A stretch of 14,629 bases of DNA from JBAWZR01 sp037142915 (GTDB lineage Bacteria; Patescibacteriota; Minisyncoccia; Moranbacterales; UBA1568). The stretch covers positions 1 through 14,629 of the forward strand of contig JBAWZR010000024.1 of assembly GCA_037142915.1 (NCBI GenBank), read 5' to 3'. Below are positions 6,159 to 13,207 of this stretch, one piece after another. A program made the translations under genes and the position numbers. The notes below the pieces were generated by a model that worked only from the letters and a program-made list of their open reading frames with translations, did not search any database and had not been told where the DNA came from. The number at the start of each line of letters is the position of its first letter. Position 1 is the first letter of the stretch.

Positions 6159-6824
6159 TTACTTCTTGAACACGAAGAGTTTGTAGCCGACGAAATTCCA
6201 GGCGAGACCGACGATGCTGCCGATGGCTGCGGCGAGAAGGCCGAGCTGATTGGCGGTGACACTTAAGTGAACAAAATGGAAAATACCAGACGCGACCGAA
6301 ATGTTAATGAGAAATCCAATGAGACTGACGGCGAAAAAAGAGGTAAATTCCGTACCGGTGTTTGACGAAGAATTAGCGTGGAATGTCCAGTATTTGTTCC
6401 AATAGTAGCTGTTGATATTGGCGAGGATAAATGAGATACCCTTATAGAGAGAATAGATGGCGATGCTCGAACCAAAAATCGAGATCCATGGGGTTTCGGG
6501 AGGGAGTATAGCTAGGGAGAGCCATGTGAGGATGCCGAGATCAACCAATGTGTTGAGTCCGCCAACGACGATGAATTTGGCAATTTGCCAAACAATAGCA
6601 ATACGTCGAGCAATCCACGAAGCGATCACTAATCCAAGAATTGTGAGAATGGCGAAGAGCGGCACGAGAACGAAACGAAGAGAAAGGTAGAGACCAGGTG
6701 CGAGCGTTTGGAGTATGGGGAGGAGGAGGAGTCCGATGGCGAGGCCGGCACAAAGACCAAAAATATAATCTTTTCGTGTTCCAATCGAAACAGTCGTTTG
6801 CGGAGGAATGTTTTCAGTGGGCAT
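6159..6824 (-). CDS. GtrA-family membrane protein with two extra N-terminal helices
   Basis: The product is 221 residues. The C-terminal part (about 82-219) matches the GtrA family: KFIVVGGLNTLVDLGIL, NINSYYWNKYWTF, SLIGFLINISV and the end motif WNFVGYKLFVFK, spread over four predicted helices. GtrA proteins are small membrane proteins thought to help move undecaprenyl-phosphate-linked sugars across the membrane for cell-surface glycosylation. The first 80 residues add two more hydrophobic segments (about 20-40 and 46-70), which the usual protein of about 130 residues lacks. The gene starts 13 bases after the stop of the 316-residue protein, so the two are probably co-transcribed. No SD is visible. 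No glycosyltransferase is adjacent, so the substrate is not indicated. Confidence 0.85.
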   Translation of the reverse strand: MPTENIPPQTTVSIGTRKDYIFGLCAGLAIGLLLLPILQTLAPGLYLSLRFVLVPLFAILTILGLVIASWIARRIAIVWQIAKFIVVGGLNTLVDLGILTWLSLAILPPETPWISIFGSSIAIYSLYKGISFILANINSYYWNKYWTFHANSSSNTGTEFTSFFAVSLIGFLINISVASGIFHFVHLSVTANQLGLLAAAIGSIVGLAWNFVGYKLFVFKK

Positions 6825-6837
6825 AATAATATTTTAA

Positions 6838-7788
6838 TTAGGCTTGATTCGCGGCTGTCGGAGTGGAGTCTTTGAGCCATTCATCGATTATTTCTTGGCG
6901 GAGGCGTTCTGCTTCTTCATCGTTAACTGTTTCGGCTTTTGGCGGAGTTGCTGCTATGGTGTCATCAGCGGAGTTTTCTGTTTTTTCAAGAGCTTCTTGT
7001 TCGACGGGAGCGGCTTTTTTCTTTTTCTTTTTGGGAGCCTCCTTTTCTTGATCGGGCTTAGCGATTGTCTCTTCCGTGGCTACTGGTGATTCCTCGGTTG
7101 TTTGGACGGGTGCTGCGAGATCTTTTTTCCAGTGTTCCATATCGGTGACAGGCCGAGGCGCGACTATGGGGCGTATGAGATTTGTTGTCGAAGCAATGGT
7201 GCCTCCACTGTGCCATCCGAGCGAGCTGGCTTTTTGAATGATGTTTTCGATGGCGCACCAGGCTGCTTCCATATCCCGTGGGATGACGATGGCTACTTCG
7301 TCACCGGGTTCTGCTTTGAAATAGGTGATGGATGCGAGCAATACCCGATAGGCTTTGTTGTCGGCGACGATGAAATAGTTGCCGGTTTCATCTTGGGAGA
7401 CGATGCCGATAGCGTGTTTGCGTTCTGCGGGCCCGATTTGCTTGTAGATGAACGAGCCTTCGGGTGTGATAGTGAGTTTGAGTGTGTCGCCTTGGACGAG
7501 CTTGGATTTGGATGCATAGTTGGCAGGGACTGGATAATGCTTATTGTCATTGCCGAGCATAATCTGCCCATCAAAAGAACCCTCGATGGTAGAGCCATCC
7601 TCGATGTCTTCGACTTTGCGTTTACGACCGAGTTTCTTCTTGCCTTCGAGCTGGAGGAGCATTGCTTTGGCGCTCTGCATCGTCTGTTCGGCGTTGTTGA
7701 TCATCTCACGGAGCGACTGGATTTTGTGGGCGCGTTCGCTATCAGCAGCTGCGGTGTCGGTAGCGGTAGGTGAAGTGTCTTGTATCAT
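6838..7788 (-). CDS. Protein of unknown function with a duplicated small beta domain and coiled coil
   Basis: The family is not recognised. The 316-residue protein has no signal peptide or membrane helix, so it is predicted cytoplasmic. It begins with a Thr/Ala-rich start and a likely coiled coil (about 17-48), then a basic KKLGRKRK patch (51-58). Two related beta-rich units follow. In the first, DNKxYxV (81-87) is followed by GD at 100-101. In the second, the same DNKxYxV (143-149) is followed by GD at 162-163, exactly 62 residues later. A low-complexity region rich in Pro, Glu and Lys (210-285, with six Lys in a row at 254-259) leads to a final acidic helix (290-306). The basic patches would allow nucleic-acid or ribosome binding, but that is speculation. 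gtrA-like follows 13 bases downstream. Confidence 0.85.
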   Translation of the reverse strand: MIQDTSPTATDTAAADSERAHKIQSLREMINNAEQTMQSAKAMLLQLEGKKKLGRKRKVEDIEDGSTIEGSFDGQIMLGNDNKHYPVPANYASKSKLVQGDTLKLTITPEGSFIYKQIGPAERKHAIGIVSQDETGNYFIVADNKAYRVLLASITYFKAEPGDEVAIVIPRDMEAAWCAIENIIQKASSLGWHSGGTIASTTNLIRPIVAPRPVTDMEHWKKDLAAPVQTTEESPVATEETIAKPDQEKEAPKKKKKKAAPVEQEALEKTENSADDTIAATPPKAETVNDEEAERLRQEIIDEWLKDSTPTAANQA

Positions 7789-7916
7789 AATTTTCGTGTG
7801 ATTTCCGGTTGCAGTATCCCTTGAAAAAGGTTGTACTTATGCCGAAAATCTTTTCTTTTAATTTTTTATTTTATTTTGGGCGTGAAAAGAAAGAATCTGT
7901 TCCGCTTCATACATTC

Positions 7917-7945
7917 AGTATACAAGATGCCCGTGACACGCGCAA
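7917..7945 (-). promoter_or_regulatory. Promoter of the 316-residue protein gene
   Basis: On the minus strand: TTGCGC (7945-7940), a 17-base spacer and TATACT (7922-7917). This would give a leader of about 120 bases that is AT-rich and contains A/T-only inverted stretches. No riboswitch-like structure was recognised. Confidence 0.5.
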
Positions 7946-7956
7946 GTTTTTTTGTG

Positions 7957-7985
7957 TTGCTACTTTTTTTGATGCGTGGTAGAGT
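7957..7985 (+). promoter_or_regulatory. Possible promoter of the Met/Cys-rich secreted protein gene
   Basis: TTGCTA (7957-7962), a 17-base spacer and TAGAGT (7980-7985), preceded by TGG. The -10 matches only 4 of 6. The start point would be near 7992, only a few bases before the ATG at 7995. No copper-repressor palindrome of the CsoR or CopY type was seen around it. Confidence 0.4.
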
Positions 7986-7994
7986 GGAAGCACT

Positions 7995-8408
7995 ATGAAA
8001 TATCTGTCAAGAATTTTTCTTTTTGTGAGTGTTGTGTTCCTCGGCTTCGGTCAGGGTGGTTTATCTATGGCGATGGTTTCCGGAGAAATGACGATGCCTC
8101 ATCAAGCGATGGAGGAGGACGCTGTCGCAGGGATGCACCGGATGGAAAATGTCCCGAGTATCGGGAGTGATTCGACGATGCCAGCCTGCGCTTCCGATAT
8201 GTGGTGTTTTTTGAACTGCCAACAGGCGTCGGTCGTTACGAGTACTGAGTCCCAGTCGGAACATAAACTATTGGTGAACTATTGTGAACAAAGAGATACT
8301 GACACGGTGAATGCTTTCAATCAACAATCATTTTTTGATTCGAGTGGGGAAATATTTTCTCCACCTCAGGATCCATCACGCCTCCTTTCACTTTTGAAAC
8401 GGGAATAA
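7995..8408 (+). CDS. Secreted Met/His/Cys-rich protein, probably copper-related
   Basis: The family is not recognised. The 137-residue product has a signal peptide (cleavage likely after SMA, residue 26). A methionine- and histidine-rich stretch follows (27-50, including EMTMPHQAM and GMHRM), then a cysteine cluster CASDMWCFLNC (Cys 65, 71, 75) and a further Cys at 97. Ten Met in the first 70 residues and closely spaced thiols are typical of extracytoplasmic Cu(I)-binding segments. The copper fusion protein and copper ATPase begin 122 bases downstream on the same strand. A terminator between them suggests a separate or only partly linked transcript. The C-terminal half is polar and featureless. 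Copper binding is inferred from composition and context. The overlapping frame at 7976 is a shadow. Confidence 0.75.
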   Translation: MKYLSRIFLFVSVVFLGFGQGGLSMAMVSGEMTMPHQAMEEDAVAGMHRMENVPSIGSDSTMPACASDMWCFLNCQQASVVTSTESQSEHKLLVNYCEQRDTDTVNAFNQQSFFDSSGEIFSPPQDPSRLLSLLKRE

Positions 8409-8417
8409 TTTTTCTAT

Positions 8418-8457
8418 CACGCGCTTGTTGGTGAATATTTTTTGCGCGTGTTTTTTT
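8418..8457 (+). terminator. Terminator after the Met/Cys-rich protein gene
   Basis: A GC-rich 7-bp stem (cacgcgc 8418-8424 / gcgcgtg 8444-8450) with a 19-base loop, followed by seven T (8451-8457), starting 9 bases after the stop. The long loop makes it moderate in strength. Confidence 0.7.
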
Positions 8458-8475
8458 GTGTGTATTAAGGGGTGA

Positions 8476-8514
8476 GCCTGCCCGTCCGCAGGCGGGGTTG
8501 AGTTGAGTTGAGTT
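8476..8514. repeat. GC-rich palindrome followed by TTGAG tandem repeat
   Basis: A 6-bp hairpin gcctgc/gcaggc (8476-8493, loop ccgtcc) in an otherwise AT-rich gap is followed at 8498 by three copies of TTGAG. The palindrome has the look of a dispersed short palindromic repeat (REP-like), but only one copy is in this window. Confidence 0.4.
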
Positions 8515-8518
8515 CATT

Positions 8519-8524
8519 TATATT
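8519..8524 (+). promoter_or_regulatory. Possible -10 box of the copper operon
   Basis: TATATT (8519-8524) lies so close to the ATG at 8531 that the transcript would be leaderless. TTGAGT at 8498-8503 is a -35 candidate but the spacing is short (15 bases). Weak evidence. Confidence 0.3.
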
Positions 8525-8530
8525 AAAATT

Positions 8531-9922
8531 ATGGAAAAAATCATTGTGCCGATCGCCGGCATGCACTGTCGATCGTGTGAATTATTGGTAGAAGGGAATT
8601 TGGCAGAAATTCCCGAAGTGAAAAAGAGTGAAGTGAACTATAAAAAAGGCATCGCGGAAGTGTATTATTCAGGTCAAAAACCGAAGATGTCTGAAATAGA
8701 GAATGCTGTGCGTGAGTCCGGCTATACTCTTGGAACAAAAGGAAAGACTTCTTGGGTGAGTCATCAGATGAGTGATTGGCAGGATCTTGGGATTGCCCTC
8801 TTAGTACTTTTGTTCGCCTATCTCGTAATAAAGAATCTTGGGATTGCTGGTTGGAATCCGGTTGGTAATTCAGGGAATCCCTCGAGTCTCGGAGTCGTAT
8901 TTTTGGTGGGTATTACTGCTGGCTTATCGACTTGTTTGGCTTTGGTGGGAGGTTTGGTGTTGGGGGTGGCGGCGCGTCATGCCGAGTCACATCCGGAAGC
9001 GACTGTTTTGCAAAAATTTCGCCCGCATATTTTCTTCAACCTTGGTCGAGTGATCGGGTACACGGTCTTAGGCGGTCTTTTGGGGTGGCTCGGATCATTT
9101 CTCCAACTGTCTAATGGATTTTTGGGTGGGATGACCATTGCAGTCAGTCTTGTAATGCTTCTGTTGGGTATCAAATTGCTCGGTGTATTTCCTCGGATGG
9201 AGAGCGCCGGGTGGATGTTGCCGAAAAGCATCAGTCGATTTTTTGGCTCTTCACGACATCAACGAGAGTATAGTCATCGCGGATCGTTCGCGATGGGCGC
9301 TCTGACTTTTTTCCTGCCATGCGGATTCACACAGACGATGCAGCTCTACGCGGTGAGCACAGGGAGCTTCACCCAAGGAGCTCTTATTTTGGGCGTGTTC
9401 GCCTTGGGGACGGCACCGGGTTTGTTAGGGGTTGGTGGTTTGTCATCGATAGTGAGGGGCGTGTTTGCTCGGCGGTTTTTCGTGTTCGCAGGAATGACGG
9501 TCGCAGTGCTTGCTCTCTTTAATTTGTCCAATGGTTGGACGCTACTGAAGAATGATATTTCTTTTGCTCCACCGGTGGCTCCGGTTGCGACCGGGGGAAT
9601 TCTTTCCGAGAGCGGCGTGGCTCCAATTCAGCCATCACCCGCACAACCAATCGGAGATTTCCAGACGATGATAATGACGGAATCAAGTCGAGGCTATGCG
9701 CCGAACGCCTTTACGGTACATAAGGGCATCCCGGTTCAGTGGATTATCGATGCCCGCGAACCGTATAGCTGTGCGAGTACAGTGATCGCTCCGGCCTTCG
9801 GTATCCAAAAAAACTTAAAACAAGGAGAAAATGTGATCGAGTTTACTCCGAAGCAAACAGGAGTCTTTCCGTTTTCGTGTTCGATGGGTATGTATTCGGG
9901 GACAATTACAGTGATCGAATAA
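8531..9922 (+). CDS. Fusion of HMA domain, DsbD/UreH-like membrane domain and cupredoxin-like domain
   Basis: The 463-residue protein has three parts. Residues 1-70 are a heavy-metal-associated domain with GMHCRSC (Cys 13 and 16). Residues 85-335 form a polytopic domain of about seven helices of the DsbD_2/UreH (often annotated TauE/SafE-like) type. It has Cys 135 in STCLALVGG and Cys 264 in the LPCGFTQ motif, plus the matching GVFALGTAPG segment. After a Pro-rich linker (345-373), residues 375-463 form a cupredoxin-like domain with YSCAS (Cys 414) and the terminal FSCSMGMYSG (Cys 450, Met 452, Met 454). The layout suggests copper binding inside, a thiol/metal path through the membrane and delivery or redox handling outside. 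It begins 10 bases before the copper ATPase gene and must be co-transcribed with it. There is no SD. The function is inferred. Confidence 0.9.
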   Translation: MEKIIVPIAGMHCRSCELLVEGNLAEIPEVKKSEVNYKKGIAEVYYSGQKPKMSEIENAVRESGYTLGTKGKTSWVSHQMSDWQDLGIALLVLLFAYLVIKNLGIAGWNPVGNSGNPSSLGVVFLVGITAGLSTCLALVGGLVLGVAARHAESHPEATVLQKFRPHIFFNLGRVIGYTVLGGLLGWLGSFLQLSNGFLGGMTIAVSLVMLLLGIKLLGVFPRMESAGWMLPKSISRFFGSSRHQREYSHRGSFAMGALTFFLPCGFTQTMQLYAVSTGSFTQGALILGVFALGTAPGLLGVGGLSSIVRGVFARRFFVFAGMTVAVLALFNLSNGWTLLKNDISFAPPVAPVATGGILSESGVAPIQPSPAQPIGDFQTMIMTESSRGYAPNAFTVHKGIPVQWIIDAREPYSCASTVIAPAFGIQKNLKQGENVIEFTPKQTGVFPFSCSMGMYSGTITVIE

Positions 9923-9932
9923 TAAAACTCAT

Positions 9933-12900
9933 ATGAACAAAAAAATACAGCTGTCACTCGAGGGCATGCACTGTTCGTCGTGCGCATTGCTCATCGAGAA
10001 ATCCCTCAAGAAGGTGCCGGGAGTTAGTCAAGCGAATGTTAATTTTTCAGCTGAAAAAGCTTCTGTTGTCTTTGATGAGGCGCAGGCCAACACGAATATC
10101 TTGATCGAAGCCGTAGCAAAAGCCGGGTATCGAGCCGAGACGGTTGACGCTAAGGACACCGAATACGAACGCCGCAAACGAGAGAAGGAAATTTCCAGTC
10201 AGTGGAATAAGTTCATCTTCAGCTTCATCTTGAGTCTGCCGATGCTCTACTTTATGCTGTTGGATTTTTTCCCATGGCTGCCGGGCGAAGTATCGTTGGC
10301 ACCGTATAGCGGAGTGTTCTCGCTCTTACTCACACTACCAGTACAGTTTGTGATTGGGGCTGGGTTTTATCGTGGGTTCTGGTCGGCGCTCAAGATGAAG
10401 ACATTCAATATGGATAGTCTGATTGCCATCGGAACATCAACAGCTTTCTTCTACAGCTTATATAACTATGTCACATACGCAGTAGCCAATAAGTCGTTAA
10501 TTGGTGTAGCTGGAGCTAAGATTCCCGATCTCTATTTCGAGACGGCGGCGTATCTCATCACCTTTGTCATCTTGGGCAAATGGCTGGAAATCCGCACCAA
10601 GGGCAAGACCTCGGATGCTATTAAAAAATTGATGGGATTGCAGGCCAAGACGGCACGCGTTATTCGTGATGGAAAAACCGAAGACGTGGCGATTGATACG
10701 GTGGCGCATGGTGATATCGTCATCGTGCGACCGGGAGAGAAAGTTCCGGTGGATGGGAAAATCGTGACCGGATCTTCGGCCGTGGATGAGTCGATGATTA
10801 CGGGTGAGAGTTTGCCCATCGAAAAAAATGTCGGTGACACGGTGATTGGCGGAACCATCAACAAGACGGGGAGTTTCGAGTTTGAGGCGACCCGTGTCGG
10901 AAGTGAGACGGCTTTGGCACAGATCATTCGCCTTATTGAAGAGGCACAGGGCTCGAAGGCGCCAATTCAGAATTTCGCCGATAGTATCTCAGCCTGGTTT
11001 GTACCGGTTGTGATCGGTCTTGCGATGGTGACCGGACTCGTCTGGTACTTCGCATTAGGAGCAACCATCTCATTCGCATTGATGGCTTTCACCTCGGTGA
11101 TCGTGATCGCGTGTCCGTGCGCCTTGGGGTTAGCGACACCGACGGCACTGATGGTCGGGACGGGTAAGGGCGCGGAGCACGGCATTCTGATTAAGGGGGG
11201 TGAAGCGCTCGAAGCCGCAAGCCATATCGATGCCATTATATTCGATAAGACGGGCACATTGACCAATGGTAAGCCGGAAGTGACGGATATACTTCCTTTC
11301 GGATCTTTGGACGAAGATGAAATAGTGGCGATAGCGGCGAGTCTGGAGAAATTGTCGGAACATCCATTGGCCGAGGCGATAGTCAATTACGCGCAGGAAG
11401 AAAATATCGATTTGGAAACGGTTCAAAATTTTCAAGCGATTCCCGGTCACGGAGTTCGGGGTGAAGTGGGTGGGAGTACTTACTTTGTCGGAACACGTAA
11501 ACTTGTGACTGAAACACTGAGCTTGTCTGTCAGCAAAGTTGATCGCAAGATGGCGCGCCTCGAGGAGCAAGGCAAGACGGCAATGATCGTGGCCACCCAA
11601 GAGAGTATCGTTGGAATCATCGCCGTAGCGGACACAGTGAAAGCGACTTCGCGAGAAGCCGTGGCCAAACTAGAGAAGCGAGGCATTGAGGTTTGGATGA
11701 TCACAGGGGACAATGCACGCACTGCCAAGGCGATTGCACTTCAAGTGGGCATCACGAATGTTTTGGCTGAAGTCTTGCCGCAAGACAAAGCCAATGAAGT
11801 GAAAAAAATTCAAGCCACCGGAAAAAAAGTCGCAATGGTGGGCGACGGAATCAATGACGCCCCAGCCTTGGCGCAATCGAATGTCGGCATTGCGATGGGG
11901 TCGGGGACAGATGTGGCGATGGAAGCGGGTGATATCGTGATTATGAAGAGTGACCTCAATGATGTCGTGACGGCGTTTCAACTGGCCGAAGAAACGATGG
12001 GGAAGATCAAACAGAATATGTTCTTCGCGCTCTTCTACAATATAATCGGTATTCCGATTGCGGCACGGGTATTCTTCTCATTCGGACTCATTTTGAAACC
12101 GGAATTGGCCGGTCTCGCGATGGCGATGAGCTCAATCTCAGTCGTGGGAAATTCACTGTTGTTGAAATTGTTTCGCCCCGGAAAACGAAACTATGTCTCC
12201 CTCATCGCGCCGGCGGTTATGATGATTGTTTTTAGTTTCGGATTTTTCCAGTTCGCCAAGTTCAGTAGCAATATGGAGATTAAGACGGCAATGAATATCG
12301 TTTCAATTGAAACAGCGACAACCATTCATGAATTTATCGCCAAGAACGAGGTAAGGATGTATTTCGACGAAGCGGGGAATCCGGATGTATTCCTGGGCGC
12401 CAAGACTTTGCCGGGAATTATCACGGCCAAAGAAGGAAGCGTCTCGATCAACGACAATGAACTTTTGATCGGGTATGAAGACGGTATGGATATGAAAAAA
12501 GGGAATGAAATTGCCGGTGCCGGCAGCACTCTCACGGATGTTAACGGCATCTCGAGCCTGAAGGTAGGTGGTATTTTGGCATCGACGGGGACGATTCTCG
12601 ATGGTTGGCATATCGTCAACGAAGGGACACTTAATAAAATGACCCCGACGACTCGCTTGCGGTTTATCGCCGAGAAAGAAATCATCAAGGGTTTTTATCC
12701 AGTTGATGCGACGGGGGAAAATATTCCGGAAAAACTTCAATCATCTATCCGAGGCTTTGACCCGGTGGTATTGGGAGGCAAGACCTACCTACCGATATAT
12801 GTCGGAAGTACCGAAGCCAAGATGATGATCGAGAACAAATTGATTGCCAAAGTGGGCGATACGATGGACAATTTTTTCGGCAATGATATTATTGTTGCCG

Positions 12901-12974
12901 GTATCTTGCCAGAGACCAAGACGGCATTGGATGATCTCCACTATGTCGGCCCGGAGTTCCAATTCGAGAAATAA
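9933..12974 (+). CDS. copA: Cu(I)-translocating P1B-type ATPase with a duplicated C-terminal extension
   Basis: The 1013-residue pump uses ATP to move Cu(I) out of the cytoplasm. It has one HMA domain with GMHCSSC (Cys 14 and 17), actuator TGES (290-293), membrane CPC (394-396), phosphorylation site DKTGT (438-442), HP motif (477-478) and GDGINDAP (637-644). The last two core helices carry N-x6-YN (695-703) and MAMSS (730-734), the Cu(I)-specific pattern. Usual single-HMA CopA proteins end near residue 750, just after SLLLKLFRPG. Here about 260 residues follow: one extra hydrophobic helix (about 754-776), then a soluble Cys-free region with two related units (about 817-895 and 943-1005). The region is probably extracytoplasmic. 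It follows the fusion protein by 10 bases, with no SD. Confidence 0.95.
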   Translation: MNKKIQLSLEGMHCSSCALLIEKSLKKVPGVSQANVNFSAEKASVVFDEAQANTNILIEAVAKAGYRAETVDAKDTEYERRKREKEISSQWNKFIFSFILSLPMLYFMLLDFFPWLPGEVSLAPYSGVFSLLLTLPVQFVIGAGFYRGFWSALKMKTFNMDSLIAIGTSTAFFYSLYNYVTYAVANKSLIGVAGAKIPDLYFETAAYLITFVILGKWLEIRTKGKTSDAIKKLMGLQAKTARVIRDGKTEDVAIDTVAHGDIVIVRPGEKVPVDGKIVTGSSAVDESMITGESLPIEKNVGDTVIGGTINKTGSFEFEATRVGSETALAQIIRLIEEAQGSKAPIQNFADSISAWFVPVVIGLAMVTGLVWYFALGATISFALMAFTSVIVIACPCALGLATPTALMVGTGKGAEHGILIKGGEALEAASHIDAIIFDKTGTLTNGKPEVTDILPFGSLDEDEIVAIAASLEKLSEHPLAEAIVNYAQEENIDLETVQNFQAIPGHGVRGEVGGSTYFVGTRKLVTETLSLSVSKVDRKMARLEEQGKTAMIVATQESIVGIIAVADTVKATSREAVAKLEKRGIEVWMITGDNARTAKAIALQVGITNVLAEVLPQDKANEVKKIQATGKKVAMVGDGINDAPALAQSNVGIAMGSGTDVAMEAGDIVIMKSDLNDVVTAFQLAEETMGKIKQNMFFALFYNIIGIPIAARVFFSFGLILKPELAGLAMAMSSISVVGNSLLLKLFRPGKRNYVSLIAPAVMMIVFSFGFFQFAKFSSNMEIKTAMNIVSIETATTIHEFIAKNEVRMYFDEAGNPDVFLGAKTLPGIITAKEGSVSINDNELLIGYEDGMDMKKGNEIAGAGSTLTDVNGISSLKVGGILASTGTILDGWHIVNEGTLNKMTPTTRLRFIAEKEIIKGFYPVDATGENIPEKLQSSIRGFDPVVLGGKTYLPIYVGSTEAKMMIENKLIAKVGDTMDNFFGNDIIVAGILPETKTALDDLHYVGPEFQFEK

Positions 12975-13115
12975 TTTCAAGTCCTAACGCATCTGAAAAA
13001 GGCGATTGATTCGATAGAGAATCAGTAAGGGAAAGAAAGAATTTTTTAACGACCCGAGACCGTTTTGTAGCAAGAAAGTTGTCATGCAATTCTTCGGGTG
13101 TGACAACCTTATCCC

Positions 13116-13141
13116 AAAAACTCCCCTCACGGGGAGTTTTT
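13116..13141. terminator. Terminator of the copper operon
   Basis: A perfect 11-base inverted repeat (aaaaactcccc / ggggagttttt) with a 4-base TCAC loop and T run, about 140 bases after the copper ATPase stop. It can act in both directions. Confidence 0.85.
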
Positions 13142-13152
13142 TGATCTGACCC

Positions 13153-13181
13153 TTGACAACCCCACCCTCTCCTGTTACCAT
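13153..13181 (+). promoter_or_regulatory. Strong promoter in the gap before the secreted-protein pair
   Basis: TTGACA (13153-13158), a 17-base spacer and TACCAT (13176-13181), preceded by TGT (extended -10). It starts a transcript near 13188 that meets a hairpin with a T run at 13261-13280. Confidence 0.65.
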
Positions 13182-13207
13182 CCAAACCAAGTTCGTTAAC
13201 AAGGAAA

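Noticed and set aside
7102..7773. A 223-codon open frame on the plus strand, opposite the 316-residue protein gene
   Set aside because: It lies entirely within the minus-strand gene and lacks domains. Its Phe/Cys/Gly-rich, repetitive composition is what antisense reading of a Lys/Glu/Ala-rich gene produces. No promoter or SD fits.
7930..8530. Copper-responsive operator (CsoR- or CopY-type palindrome)
   Set aside because: The upstream regions of 7995 and 8531 were read for GC-rich or TACA..TGTA inverted repeats. Only the REP-like hairpin at 8476-8493 was found, and it does not match either pattern.
11130..11600. A 156-codon minus-strand frame inside the copper ATPase gene
   Set aside because: It is the antisense of conserved ATPase motifs with no signals of its own. 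Other minus-strand frames across 10497-12740 are the same.
13005..13026. Hairpin after the copper ATPase as its terminator
   Set aside because: The stem is short and AT-rich, and it is followed by a purine run rather than a T run. The perfect terminator is at 13116-13141.
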